A stretch of DNA of 64,000 nucleotides from Begonia masoniana (GCA_022432975.1 CM039508.1:50557646-50621645), one strand, 5' to 3'. Shown: positions 1-13,100, counted from the first letter of the stretch. Numbers and translations are program-made. The notes: a model not told the origin generated them from the sequence alone.

Positions 1-110
1 ACAGAAGAAAGAGCCTCCTTGATATGATGAACTAACTCTGAATCACTGACGTTAGCATCTTCCATTTCCCAAATCTCAGTCTGGCTCCTCACAAAATCCA
101 CTCCTCCCAT
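1..110 (-). CDS. 5' end of an unrecognised gene (partial)
   Basis: On the minus strand an ATG at 110-108 opens a frame that runs off the window edge without a stop (36 codons, starting MGGVDFVRSQTEIWEMED). A likely splice acceptor (TTTACAG on the minus strand, near 173-180) lies upstream, which would fit an intron in the 5' leader and supports the strand. The visible peptide is acidic and hydrophilic and has no domain I recognise. The rest of the gene lies before position 1, so its product cannot be named. It would be transcribed divergently from everything up to the transporter gene at 5.8 kb. Confidence 0.45.
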   Translation of the reverse strand, partial: MGGVDFVRSQTEIWEMEDANVSDSELVHHIKEALSS

Positions 111-1323
111 TATCAATTCCCCAAACCCTAATGCTTAACCACTGTGTCTGGGAGGTGAAAATAGTATTCAAACCTGTAAAGTTAAAGCGTGAATACAGAA
201 ATCAGCGCACATATCTTATAAAAAAAATTATCAAGAACTCTAAACCAGATCATCAAAACAACAAAAGTGAAGTTACAATTATGGGGGAATAAAAAAAAAT
301 TCTGCGTAAAAATTGTAACTTACAAACAATAAACACTAGCTCGATTCACAGATTAGAACATTAGCACTCTACAATAGAAACAGCACAGTCACCCGCCGAT
401 TCTAACACAATTTATCGACCTGTGTAGATGAACCTCTGCTATCTTCAGTGTGTCTCCTTCAAGCTGTAACGTCTGACAATCACAGTCGAGATTCAAATGA
501 GAAGAGAGACGACTCTTGGGAGGAAGGGATCCTCGAGACCAAGCTTCGATAGAGGAGGCTGGCTGCGCAAGAACAAGAGTTTAGGGCTGGGAGCATTATT
601 TAAAAGGAGTTCGTTAAGTTCAGTTTTAGCTATTGGTTCAACATATGTTCAGCTCGCACCGGTCTTCTAACTTTCCTTCAACCCAAATCATCCGCTTCTT
701 AAATTTTAGATCGAGTGGACCGAAAAATTTTAAGCCAGATAAAAACCGAATAAAATGGTCCCACTTTGATTCGATTCATTTAGTCCACGGTCTTTTGTTG
801 AACCTTCATCAGTTTCATTACATCTTATATTTATTTCTAGGAAAAACTACTGAATATCCTCCCATAGTATAAGAGATAAACGCTGAACTCAGGGTTATTG
901 ACGAATCAAACCTTTAACTAATTTTGTTAACAATTCAAACTATTAAAAATCTATCAAAATAAAACTTAGCGAGAGCTCGTTCTCTTATTTAATTTAAAAA
1001 AATCTGTTCTCGAGAACGAGAGTATGTTCTCGAGATTGGGCACTCGTTCCCGAGAGCCTTTTTTTTTTAATGTCGAGAACAACTCCCATTCCCGAGATTT
1101 TTAAAAATGCCGAGAACGAGCTCTCGATCTGCGCAATTATAAATGAGAACGGCCCACTCTCGCTACAAAACTCTAAATCCTCTCGACCTTCGATTGCTCG
1201 CCAACGATTTGTACCAAATCGACGACCATCCTCTCCTTAGAATCGCATTGTGACTCTTTCCAAGTGATTTGTCTTTGATTTTGTGAACCCTAAGGCAATC
1301 TCAACGTTATTTGATTTGGGTCG
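111..1323. other. Intergenic; leader of the partial gene plus a CTCGAG-rich patch
   Basis: The first few hundred bases look like 5' leader and promoter of the minus-strand gene at the left edge. About 965-1120 contains a cluster of short palindromic and inverted CGAGAACGAG/CTCGTTCTCG motifs, several of them centred on CTCGAG. I see no convincing gene in this stretch. Confidence 0.4.
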
Positions 1324-1773
1324 ATGGGTTCATGGACTTTAATAGGTGATCATGAAGATTTAAATCCCAACATGGATGAGGATTCATACTCCAGATCTAT
1401 CGATGGGGAACTTCATGCATTTGATGATGAAGGCAATAATCTGGAACTAGACGCAGAAATAGAGGTGTTTTTGACGTCGGTAACTCTAGACGATGACCTT
1501 TGTTCTTTATGCACCTCAGATGATGCCGAGTGTGAAAGTTTTTACCCTGGTTTGGAGCTTGGGGACCCTGAATCTGCAACTTTATTGGGAGGAAAAAGAC
1601 TCCACCACACCGTCCCTAGCCGGCCACGAGCATATAATTGTCGACACTATGTGAGATCGAATCTCTGGGAAACAAAAAAGTTGTGTAATTTGGTAGATTT
1701 ATGTCGAGGAATACCGAAAGGCACTGGGAATATGCATAGAAGAAATTGTTTTGTGATTTTAGATTTTCCATAA
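1324..1773 (+). CDS. Orphan ORF, 149 aa, acidic N-terminus, unrecognised
   Basis: An ATG-initiated frame of 149 codons. The first two thirds is strongly acidic (many D and E) with several cysteines, and the last third is basic. No domain, signal peptide or membrane segment is recognisable. It lies between the CTCGAG-rich patch and LTR-like sequence, so a remnant of a mobile element is as likely as a gene. A minus-strand frame overlaps it from 1616 to 1966, so coding is unproven for either strand. Confidence 0.2.
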   Translation: MGSWTLIGDHEDLNPNMDEDSYSRSIDGELHAFDDEGNNLELDAEIEVFLTSVTLDDDLCSLCTSDDAECESFYPGLELGDPESATLLGGKRLHHTVPSRPRAYNCRHYVRSNLWETKKLCNLVDLCRGIPKGTGNMHRRNCFVILDFP

Positions 1774-2129
1774 AGACTTTATAGCCATGTTCTTCGTCGT
1801 TGCGGAAATACTGTATCGAAAAGGCAATAGCCATTGGAAGAAGGCAGTGAGGTGATAATGCATCTATGGCTGGCATGATTTGAACAAGATATGAATCGAT
1901 GATATGGATGGACCAGTCTAAAGGGAAATCAACGGCTTTAAATGGAAGCAATCCCCTTCTCATCACTTTTAGCGCTGAACCAGTGAATTCAGCTCATCTG
2001 ATCGTTTGAAGATCATGTTTGAGCTACCTTACTTGAAATCATATTCATTTTTCATTTAAACTGTTTTTAACGTATGCTCGGCTTAAATAATTTTCATAGG
2101 CAGATTCCCGTAAGAGAGAAGATTCTCCA

Positions 2130-2634
2130 AAGAACAGACCAAGATATCATGGAATTTAAGATCTAAGATATAAGATTTTCTAAAAATCGAAAACTTCAAA
2201 CGCAAAATCGAGCGAACGAGAGCTTACCTCCGAAAAGCTTCTTCACCAAGGTTACTCTACTCTTCGAGACGAAGAGTTTGATACCAAAACTTCGCCGAAC
2301 GGAGGTGGTTTCGGCGTCGGGACTTCTCTCCTCGTGCGGCGGCGTCTCTCCCCTCTCTGTTTCTCTTTCTTCTGAAAACGAAAGATAAAAAGGGTTTTCT
2401 TCGAAAACCTTACACTTTTATTTAATTTAAAATTTTATTTATTTAAAACTTATTATTTGATTTTATTTTTAATTTATATTAAATCCGTCAGTTTCTTGAT
2501 TTCAATTCTTACCGAATAACTTCTTCGTAAATTCCGACGTTCTTCTCTCGTGAATTTAATTTACTTGCAACACTCGACGTCACTTTAAATTTTAAGTTAT
2601 TTTTCTTAATTTTTTTCGTACGGGTCGGGTCACA
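2130..2634 (-). mobile_element. Truncated LTR-retrotransposon LTR-like fragment
   Basis: Read on the minus strand the segment starts at 2634 with TGTGACCCGACCCG, a typical Ty3/gypsy-type LTR terminus. It continues through an AT-rich part into a GC-richer part at about 2220-2350. No internal domain, primer-binding site or partner LTR was found nearby, and the other boundary is not clear. I infer a solo or truncated LTR. It sits immediately before the duplicated REV fragment and may have been involved in rearrangement here. Confidence 0.35.
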
Positions 2635-3074
2635 AGTGACAAAAAATTCGTACGTCACCATTTTACAAAAATTAGCGCAATCAGACTTAAATTCCTACTT
2701 AAAATTCGATTAAAATTTGTGTGTTACTAAATTTTGGCGGACTTTACCTCTTTTGTCCCATGCCTGAAGTCTGAGAGTCTTCACATGTCTAAGAACTTCT
2801 GCAGTGGGCTTTCATTCTGTTGTCTTTGGCTTTCATTATCTTGGACGGGTAATTTTTCTGAATTTTGGTTAGTGGTGTGTTACAGGCCATCACAGCTAAA
2901 GTGGCCGCTAGAGCAGCAAATGAACCCAGGCCTAGATTTGTATGCAAGATGAATATTGCCAAAGAAATTTGAATTGGCAACATCCACATAAATAATGTTC
3001 GAGTACCAAATAAAGTCTGTTATTCTTTGTATGTCAACACTCGTGTAGTTCATTATCTCCTCGCCCGCTGGTGT

Positions 3075-4032
3075 GGTCTCTTTGAAGTAGGAAGAAGTGA
3101 ACATTTGAAGGGGATTTGGATGACAGTGGAAGGAAATGAGGTTTTGGGTTTTAGCAAAAGTTTGATTAAAGCGTACGAAGTTCTGAAACTTTTTCTGGGT
3201 AATTATTTTGCGATCGAAAAGAGAAGAAAAAGAGACTAATTTGAGGGAAATTCTGTCGCGCCACTTTGGTTATTTTCTTCAGCGACGAACTCGGGGCAAT
3301 CTATTTTGGTTTCGAGTTTGTTTTCCCAATCTGTTGGCTTTAGCTTTTTCTTTTTGTTCCTTGTTTGGTGGCAGATTTGAGGGAGATGGCTATGGCAGTG
3401 GTCCATCAGAGAAAGAGTGGCAGTGGAAGCATAACTAAACACCTAGATAGCTCCGGAAAGTACGTCCGGTACACCGCCGAGCAGGTCGAGGCTCTTGAGC
3501 GAGTCTACGCTGAGTGTCCCAAGCCAAGCTCTTTGCGCAGGCAACAGCTCATCCTAGAATGCCCTATTCTTGCTAACATCGAGTCCAAACAGATCAAAGT
3601 CTGGTTCCAGAATCGCAGGAATGAACAGATCGAAGACGCCATTTATTTCAGCTCTGTTTTTCTTTTTGCAAACGTACGGAATTTTCAGTCTTCAAGTATT
3701 CAACTCTTCCTAGTTACTACTTTGTCGACATTCTCTCCGACGCCATTTTCATTCGTCTCCCGAGTCACAAACTAGCAAATTTAGTCGAGTTTTCGGCCCT
3801 TCCAAATCGCTGTTCCTGCAAAAACTATGTTGTTTGTTTCACAGAAGAGGTGTCCATTGTTCGTCCATGCAGGTGTAGAGAAAAGCAGAGGAAGGAGTCC
3901 TCTAGGCTACTAACAGTGAATCGGAAATTGACTGCCATGAACAAGCTGTTAATGGAGGAGAATGATGGCTTACAGAAACAAGTTTCACAGCTCGTATGCG
4001 AAAATGGGTTTACGCGGCAGCAATTGCATACC
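3075..4032 (+). pseudogene. Inverted partial copy of the REVOLUTA-type HD-ZIP III gene
   Basis: This segment matches the leader, exon 1, intron 1 and exon 2 of the HD-ZIP III gene at 31906-32980, but in opposite orientation, by eye about 90% identical even in the intron. The ATG is at 3386 and exon 1 encodes a homeodomain up to the KVWFQNRR motif. The intron-1 donor, GTATGA in the intact copy, is GAATGA here (about 3617), so splicing should fail and translation would stop at 3773-3775 (129 codons from the ATG). The exon-2 block, encoding the zipper, stays recognisable to 4032. Homology ends exactly at the exon 2/intron 2 boundary of the parent. About 120-130 bp of leader are deleted. The START domain and the miR166 site are absent. 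Retained introns show that it is a DNA-level duplicate, not a retrocopy. Confidence 0.85.
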
Positions 4033-5380
4033 CTTGTGTGCCCGTAAGCCTCGTCAACATGCTCGACTAGGTTGCCCGACCTTTTGAAACATGGCCTCAA
4101 CTAGCTTTGGAGCGGACCAAGACTCGTGTCTTGTAGGCCCACTCTAAATGTTGAGGTCCGTGGTAGGGCTCACGGTCTTAAATCAGCTCGCGGGTGTAAT
4201 ATTTTTTCTTTAGCACCACGACGCTCAAGGAAAAATCAGCTGCAAACCAGGGGTGAGAAAAATTGGACAAGAACCGCGATTTTAACCCAACCATGCGGTT
4301 TGGTATTGGTTCAGGGCGATTCTACCCACCCACGATTCTGTTTTCGAACTTTTAAGAACTGTGTGATTCGATCTAGTTCTGGTTTTACATTTCTAAAACC
4401 TTGAAAACCGAATTGAATCATGGGTCAAATATTCGACCTGAAAATTGATTAAAATTCAACCCAAAATTCTAAAAAATCAGCTCATATCCAAAAACCCGTC
4501 CACCGGAGCGTGTCCACCCCTACCGCCATCCATAAAAGAAAGTCGGTCGGCAAGCTGGCTTGCTAAACAAGGTCCGAGGCAGGCCCATCTTGGGCTGGCC
4601 CCAATCAGGCCTTATAAACTTTTTTTTGAGTTAGGTCTAAGGAATGGCTTGAGCCGGCCCACTAATATTTAAACCATCTGTTGTAGCTGATCAGCAAGAG
4701 TTCACAGTCGGAGATTGGCGATGAGCTGCATTTGACGACACCGAACATAGATATATCGACGCAATTATGGTCGATAGATGGAAAGATTACGATCAAAGTG
4801 AGCCTCGGCCATTGACATTGTGAAGATCTGAAAAAGACCATTCAGTGAAAGAGGTAGAAGATCACCATCTTCAAACGGTGACCTCCATTAAAACCAGCGA
4901 CAGCGGTGGGCAGCGTTTGACTCCTCCATCATCATCTGCAAGCCCAGAAAGAGTAGTAATAAGTTGAATTTGAAAGCATTTTGGAGTGGGATTCAAGCTG
5001 CCCTCCACCTAACACTGTTTGATTTACAGCTTGGCAATCACATTTTGCTTGCATTGCCAGACACCTCTCCCTCCCTCTCTCTCTCTCTCTAATGGATGGT
5101 CAAATCAGAGTTGACCATCGTCTTTGCTTGATCAGGCCTAAGATTGGCCACTGTTATTATAAGCTGTGGGCACCAACCTACAAAATCAATCATAAAATGG
5201 CGCTATTAGCCACATTCTCTCCCACTACTCTCTGTCTTTCTAGTTTCCTTCGAATTCTTTCATTCATTCCTTAAATTCCCAACTCTAGTTCGACTTAATC
5301 TTCCGACCCAGTTGATCTTATGGAGTGATTGAAGGTTCTCTTCTGGAATTTCTCTCTATCGTTCTTTCTTTTACTCTATG
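4033..5380. other. Intergenic, possible MITE remnant, then transporter promoter/leader
   Basis: Sequence between about 4246 and 4530 begins with AGGGGTGAGAA and ends with GTCCACCCCTAC, weakly inverted ends like those of hAT-type non-autonomous elements. I see no target duplication, so this is tentative. A (CT)n run lies at 5074-5090. From about 5200 the sequence is pyrimidine-rich leader of the transporter gene, whose first intron appears to start at 5381. Confidence 0.3.
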
Positions 5381-5858
5381 GTATGGGCTTCTTTTCGTTT
5401 TGATTATGAACTTGAACTTCTAAATAGTTTATTGATCTTCACTGTTTTTAGTGTAAAATACGTAAGTCTTGGACGATTCAGAGGGATAAAATGATTTACA
5501 TTGCCAAATTATGGGGTTCGACCTGCTAAGACTGTAAAATGTTGAAAATGATGTATGGCTGTAAGATTCTTTGAGAAATTTAGATTAAATTTTCGTGCTT
5601 TAGAAGTTCGAGAAGACTAAACCATGATTTATTTTTCACCTTTCTTCTGAGCTTCTGGTAGCGAGAGAATCCATTTGAGACTGCCTGTTGAACTTGCTTT
5701 TTGGTAAGAACATAGAGCAGTTTCTTGATCTGGTTCGTAAGTCATTTGCAAATCTATTGATTAGTTTAAATTATGGTCAAACAATAAGAATATTTGGCAA
5801 ATTGGTTCTTATAATTTCAGATTCAAGCAGGTTTTCACATTAAGTTTAGTTGAAAATC

Positions 5859-8284
5859 ATGGGAGAAATGTCGAGCCTTCAAATGGATGTTATTGGTGGG
5901 CTCTTTCTATCGGTTGCATCGTCTGTCTCCATTGTCATCTGCAACAAAGCTTTGATGAGCAATATCGGGTTCCCTTTCGGTAACTTGAACACTCTTCCAA
6001 TATTTCTCAATTTCATGGATAATTATTTTCCTTCTTAATTTATTCTCAGTTCTGTACACTCTTGTTCGATCAATTTTTTCTTTTTTCGATCATAACGAGC
6101 TAATTCGAGATTCTTCTTTGCCTTTTTAGTTTCATGTTAGATATAATTTAATAATTATATGGTGAGCTCGTATATTTAAACGATCGTATATAGATGAGAC
6201 TTAATTATCTAATCAAAGTGTGAGAATTTATTGTGTAGATTTAGTCTAAGATGTCCTCCTTTACACAGCAACTACGCTTACTAGTTGGCATCTTATGGTG
6301 ACATTTTGTACGCTTCATACGGCACAACACTTCAATTTATTTGAAGCCAAATCCATCGACACTAAGACTGTAACGCTCTTCGGCTTTCTGAATGGTATCT
6401 CTATTGGATTTCTCAACTTGAGCTTGGGATTTAATTCGATCGGGTTTTACCAGGTCGATTTCTAAACTATTACTTTATTATGCTCTCTCTCATTTCTTAA
6501 TTCCCTTTCTTTTCCTTGGCAGATGACCAAACTTGCAATCATACCATTCACTGTTCTACTGGAAACTCTTTTCCTGAAAAGGCAATTCAGGTTATAACTT
6601 TTGCAATTAAGAAAACTGCATTAAAGCTTCTCGCTGCTGTAACCTCTGTTCTTACTTGTAGCTCAAATATAAAGCTTTCCCTACTTCTCTTGCTCGTTGG
6701 AGTCGCCTTTGCCTCCATAAACGATCTTCAACTTAATCTCATCGGAACAGTTCTCTCCGTTCTAGCCATCGTAACAACGTGTGTTGGTCAAATTGTATCC
6801 TTGTGATTTACTTGGAAGCTGTTTCTAAGTAAACTTTTTGAAGGGTAAACCGCAATTTAGTTTGGGGATGTTTGATACTCTAAAATATTTTTTTTAGCAA
6901 AACTGTCATTGTATTTTGGATCATTAGTAAAACGATTTATGCCTTGATAAAATCCGTCAAATGTCTGGTGTCTTTTACTTGTAGTAGGTCATTTTAATAC
7001 ACCTTAATTACTTTGACTCTAGATTTTCTGCACGCACTCGATATCACAATCGATTTCGAAGACTAAAAGGCAGTTCAACCGAGCTTTGTGTTCGAAATCG
7101 AGTGCGAACGTGAGTGTGTAAAATCAAATGAGTCAAAGTAAGTAGAGTGAGTTATAATGACCATTTCAAGCGAAAAAAATGAGACATTTGACAAATTTTA
7201 TCAGTACATGGGTTGTTTTGCCAACGACCGAAAATATAATGACAGTTTTGCTAAAAAAAATTGTTTAAGATATCAACTGTCTTTTATCTTTAAATTCAGT
7301 AACTAAATTATATTTTACCTTTTTTTCAAATCACAATCTTCGCAGCTTTATCTTATTATGGAGTCTGATTTGAGCATCAAATATAGTTTTTCTGAACTCG
7401 ATGTTAAATATAGCTTACGAACACAATACAAAAGAGGCTAAATGTTTCTTCCACACAGCTTCTCTATCAATCATCTCCATTTCAAGCAGCCATACTTTTT
7501 GTCTCGGGTCCTTTCGTCGATCAGTGTCTCACCAAGCAGAATGTCTTTGCCTACAAGTACTCCCCAATAGTTCTGGTAATTGCCACCTGCTTTTAATACT
7601 CATTCTTTTCTGCTCTTACAATGGTGGTAAACCTCTCGATCTATTGTCGAAGCCAGCTATTTAGTGTCGTGAATATGTGTATTGGATTTCATTTTTGTTA
7701 TTCGATAAATTGACTGAATTTATCGATGAGTAAATATAGATAGTGTGGTGTGATATTATACGTGCAGGCATTTATAGTCCTATCGTGCTTAATTGCTGTA
7801 TCGGTGAACTTCAGCACATTTTTTGTGATCGGAAAGACATCTCCGGTGACCTACCAAGTTTTGGGACATCTCAAGACATGTCTTGTTCTTGGGTTTGGCT
7901 ATACTCTTCTTCATGACCCTTTCAGCGGGAGAAACATTATCGGTATATTAGTCGCCATTTCCGGTATGGGATTATATTCGTATTTCTGCACCCAGGAAAA
8001 CAAAAACAAGCAAGCCATTCATCTTTCATTGGGATCTCAGGTAGTATTCTTATATCCTCCTCTTTCACTCTCGTTGAAGCTGAAGTTCAACTACAACATA
8101 TTTTGCAAACTGTTTTTAGAAAAAATCCTACTTTTGACAACTGTTCTTCGAAAATCGACTTCCAATTTTCTTTTTTCAGATCAAAGACAAGGAGGATGCT
8201 CCTCTTTTGGGTGGTAAGAACATGGGGCATCAAGATAAAGACATCCATGAAACTAGCAAGTCACATAAAGACTCTCTGGTTTGA
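5859..8284 (+). CDS. UXT1: UDP-xylose transporter (nucleotide-sugar transporter, UXT family)
   Basis: Seven coding exons: 5859-5979, 6269-6453, 6523-6590, 6662-6794, 7414-7575, 7768-8040, 8180-8284, giving 348 aa. All introns are GT-AG. The protein matches plant UXT proteins throughout: an N-terminal MGEM start, the ICNKALM segment, QMTKLAIIPFTVLLET, QKRLNVSSTQLLYQS, and GKTSPVTYQVLGHLKTCLVL near the C-terminus. It is a multispan membrane protein of the NST/triose-phosphate translocator superfamily; known members exchange UDP-xylose for UMP across Golgi or ER membranes for wall polysaccharide synthesis. The start is the ATG at 5859, which matches the family N-terminus. A 5'-leader intron at 5381-5820 (Gtatgg...ttcag) is likely. 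The hydrophilic C-terminal tail differs between family members. Confidence 0.93.
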
Positions 8285-10168
8285 GTTGCTACAAGATTAT
8301 CAGACATGTTTAATGATGTTGTATAAGCATTTGCAATTATATATATATATATATATACACACGTTGAATAGTGTATATGATTATTCATTCTTTGAATAAA
8401 CTTTCTTATTTTGCAATGTTAATGGTACTGTCGGGTTTTGAATCATAATTTGTTCCTGTACGGTGTAAAATTACGATAGATAAAGTGCGGAAATGTACCT
8501 GTCAAGCTGTTTTTCTTTGTACACTTACATTTAGATAGATTCAACTGTCCGAGATTTCGTTCTCTGTGTTTGTCCTTTGAAAACACTTTGCCGGAAACTT
8601 CCACGACAAAAATGGAACGAGGCTCGCTGTGGTGGAAACTATTTAACCATCCACCGAGAGAGAGATGTGTTTTGTGAAAAAATTATGTTTTTCGTGATAA
8701 TAGTTTTGTTGAGTCGTTCTGACTATATTTTCAAAAATCAACTGCGATTATCTCTGTGTAATGAATCTCGAATTCAATAGATAGATATCGATTATACCTC
8801 CTTGAAATTTTAATTGTATGAATTTGTATCTCATTAAAATAACTATTAAAATAAAGAATCAGGAAAAATTTAGTTTAAATATTGTATATGTAGTCGAGCC
8901 CACTAAGCGGGCCGAACAAATATTAGATTGTAGCCGTGCTAAGTCCATTTTTTTAATCGTATCAATATCACATTTGAATTACGAATGTCACGTGAATTAA
9001 CTTTTAGCGTACAAAAGGGTCCCGAATATTTGACAGGAGGAAACATCTATGTTACATTTGCTTCATAACTTCAGACCTTGATTGCATCGTGTGCAAACAT
9101 TATCTGTTCTGTTTGGTCATTTCTTTTGGAAACCACAATCTCTCAGATTTAATTAATATTTTGGTGACAATTTGGAAAAATTAAGGATACTGATTACTGT
9201 TCTTGACATGGGTTGGGTTTCTCTAACCCACCCACTCCCAAGATTGCTTTTTTATGTTTCTTCCTTTTATAGGGGATGAAAAGAAAACAAAAATCAACGT
9301 TAAAAGGTACTGAACTTTACTTTCTTCCATGCCTATTTATTACCTCATCGGCTTTGCGTTATTGAACATTTGTGATTCGGGGTACCTAGTGAAACGGATT
9401 CCGTCGGATTGAGAGGAAAAAGTTGAAAAATTTCTTAGTTGAAAACCGATATTGATCAGGGTCAAAGGCTGACCTCTGCCCTGAGGAGTCGGAAACGAAA
9501 TTAAAACGAAGAATCAGGAATGTTTTCCGACATGGGTCTGTTGGGTTGCCGGGAAAATTGAGAGGGAAAACTGGTGGCAGAAGTCTGGAAGTTTCTGAAG
9601 AGGGTTTCGAAAAGTGGGGCCTCACTGGTCGTGAGGCCTGTCTGATAGAGTCCCAGCAGGATATTTTGAATTTACGTGCTCGAAATCGTCGAAATCGAGA
9701 CAGGTAGGCCATCGAAGCTCTTCGCTTTCATAATTTTCTCGCTGGAATTAATGCTTTGTCTTTCCTTTCTCCCCTGTATCATCTCTGTTCCTTTCTGACT
9801 CGTTCGATTATATAGTTTTAGCACTTTTTCGCTTTATTGAATAGTGGAAGTATCCTCTTATTGCTTGAGCTACCATCGACTTCCTTCAATCATATCTTTT
9901 CCCCTTCTTCTTATTGATTTTCTGCGTTTTGTTCTTAGAAAAGGTGGGGCATTTCTCTTATCTGGTTGCTTAAACTGATTCTGGAGCTGTGGCTTTGTAT
10001 TTTGATAAATTTATAGCATTTACAAGTTTAACCAGTTCTGACTCTTGAGAAATATTTGTATATAATGACTTCTTACTCTAAAACCATGGTATTCAGTCCT
10101 TAAATTTATGGTGTGAAGGATAAATTTCCTGATAATATGACTTTTTCTTTTTCTTTTTCGCTGTAGGA
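8285..10168 (+). other. Intergenic; 3' UTR of UXT and 5' leader of TPST
   Basis: A (TA)n run lies at about 8340-8358 in the UXT 3' region. No gene is seen from 8.3 to 9.4 kb. About 9400-9703 looks like a transcribed leader ending in a CAG/gtagg donor, with a pyrimidine tract and TGTAG acceptor just before the TPST start, so a 5'-leader intron at 9704-10166 is likely. The long minus-strand frame across the leader is a shadow. Confidence 0.45.
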
Positions 10169-13100
10169 ATGAGGTTCATAGATTGTAGCCCAAAAGTAAT
10201 AGCATTGCTTATGCTTGTTGGATTCGGTATGTCTCTTCAAAGATTTTTCGGTCTTTCTTACATTCGATCTTCCCTTATCTCTGTGTATTAAATTGCAAAT
10301 TTAGACCGTAATTGATGAATTAAGTATCGATATGATGTAAGAGAAATCAACCTATCACACTAAAACCTCGAAGTTTATATTCGTTTTTTTACCATTTTGT
10401 TCGTTCTCGAAGTGGTTGCTGACCAAGATTTTTCATGACATCCCAGTTTTAATTTTAAGAAATGCCATTGCTATCGAGGATGATTTTGGACACTGTGAAA
10501 CAATAGTCAAAAAGTGGGCGGTCTCATCAGTAGGTTATGCTAACAAAGACAAGCACACCTTGAAGGATTTATTATTCTTCCTCCATGTGCCTAGAACAGG
10601 AGGGAGAGCATATTTTCATTGGTAAGTTATTTGCAGTCGTATAGATTTCTCCGATAAATTAAAATTATATCGTAATGTTTCTGAGTTGTTGTTTATCCAC
10701 TTGCAGTTTCTTGAAAAAGTTGTTTCCTGTCTCTCAAGAATGTCCACGGTCTTATGACAAGCTTCGTTTTGATCCAAGGTTCTGCTCCTAATTATATATC
10801 GTTTTTGTCGAAAGTTTTTCAGTTTAGGCGAGTTTTGGTTAAAGAACTTTTTCTCATTTTCGTATCTTATTTAGATGTTCATGGGAAGTGAAATCATCAT
10901 TTAATGATACCAAATGATTTTTTTTTTGTAGTTGAACCATTGACTCTCTCTCTCTCTCTCTCTCTCTAAGTTAGTCTACATTTTCCTTATTATCTTGCTT
11001 TTTACTTACAGTTACTTTGAAAACATGAGAGACAGAGGTAAAATATCAGTAAATTGACATATTTGTACTCGAACGATACTTCATCAAACGACTTGAAGCT
11101 TTTTCATTTTGGGTTTTAAATTGAACTTGAATATGGCATTTGAGTTGCATAACTGTCTTTTTTTATTGGTATAGCAAGGAGAAGTGCCACTTGTTGGTTA
11201 CGCATGACGATTATAGTATGATGTCCAAACTCCCCAAGGAGAAAACTTCATTGGTGACGATACTTCGAAACCCAGTTGACCGTGTTTTTAGCACTTACGA
11301 ATTCTCTGTAGAAGTAGCGGCTAGATTTTTGGTTCATCCTAACTTAACTTCTGCAACACAAATGTCCGGACGGGTGCGTGCTAGGACTAAGGGAGTGAGC
11401 ACACTGGATATTTGGCCATGGAAGTATTTGGTTCCCTGGATGAGACAGGACTTATTTGCAAGAGTATGTCCTTCATGAACAGCTGAACTGACTAAGTTTC
11501 GAAGTGTTTATTAGGCATAATCCTCATATTTTTAATGTGTTTGTTAATATTTTGTCGAATCGGCAATTTTAAAGTTCAGAAACTCAAGGTTTTTATTGCT
11601 CTAGATTTGTTTTTTTTCTGTTCGTTCTGTGATGTACAACCTATTTTGAACAGAGAGATGCTCGAAGATACGGGAATTCAGATAGTACAGAGAGCAACAG
11701 TTCATACGACGTGAAGGATTTTGTTATGCCATTAAGCAACTACATTAATGACCCCATAGCTCATGACATCATTCATAATGGAGCTACATTCCAGGTATTC
11801 TTCGACTCATACAACGCCATAATCTCCGTTTTACAGTTTATTTCCCTAATTTCACCAAACCTTGTTCAGTTGATACCATACATTTCTTGTCATGTTCATT
11901 CTACGAAATCAACGAATGGTTGCAAACCATTTTCCAGAGGACATGTTTCATAATATATGGCGAAAAAGTTTATTAATATCCATGGTTAATTTATTGAAAA
12001 TCAACAGGTTGCAGGATTGACTAACAATTCTTACCTAGCGGAATCGCATCAAGTTCGTCACTGTGTTAAAAAACACAAGATCCTAGGTGAATATGTGCTT
12101 CGTGTTGCGAAGGTAACTGAATTTTTCGGACATTTGATATTTTTCCGATTCGAATCAAATTAATCGAATAATGGTGTTTACGTGTTAATTCTTGCAGAAG
12201 AGATTGGATGATATGCTATATGTTGGTCTAACTGAAGAACACAAGGAATCAGCTACAATGTTTGCCAATGTGGTTGCTACTCAGGTGATTTCACTGCTGA
12301 AACATGCAAACTCCAGTTTGAACAATGCAGATGGCAAACAATCAGGTTGGTTAGGCAGTATTACACAGATTTTTCTTTTGGGTACTCATTCATTTGCATT
12401 TATTACCGTGTTTATCGGGAAAACTTCATTTCATCAACACATTCGTTAACTATTCATGCAACAGAGCAGGGCGCTTTAAGCTCGGATTCTAAGTTCAAGA
12501 TCGACGAATATCAGGTAAGCCTCCAAAAAGCTTGCATTTTCGGTTAATAAAGTGTCAATTATCAATTTTTGAAACAATATTAATTTTTCTTCTTTCAATA
12601 TACTTCGTTTTCCTTATATAAAAAAAAATGCCAATTGGTTTTATCGTTGTAAGTTGTTACTGTATTTTCACTGCCATTATAGAGTGGCACCTCAGACGAG
12701 AAAGCTGACAAACTCACTCCGACCAAAGATGTCGATCCACCGCTGAACGAAAATGTAAGTACCCATTGTTGTAGGGCAATTGGACATGTCAAATGGGAAC
12801 TAGTTTCAGTTTTTCTTCTACATTCAGCTTTGTTTGGAGGGGAGGAGACTTATATATATATTTTTATGCATTTGTAGACGACTGTGAAAGAACTTGTGAC
12901 AGCATACGAAGAATGCGTAGGTAACCTACGAAGCGTCCAAGCACGACGAAGATTCTCGTCTTTGAAGAAAATTTCGCCGGTAAATTTTTCAAAAGAGGTA
13001 TGATAATTTACTCAATTGGGCCAAACCGACAAGAAATTTGGTCGTTTTTTCGTACATTTCTTGACCCATTAAGCATGTGAATATTAGGCGCGACTTCAAG

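Noticed and set aside
1616..1966. 116-aa minus-strand ORF
   Set aside because: It overlaps the orphan ORF at 1324 and has no recognisable family; probably chance or transposon debris.
4246..4530. Second hAT-like element
   Set aside because: Ends share only about seven inverted bases and no target duplication is visible; kept only as a remark.
9386..9712. 108-aa minus-strand ORF
   Set aside because: It is antisense to the probable TPST 5' leader, with no family signature or splice support.
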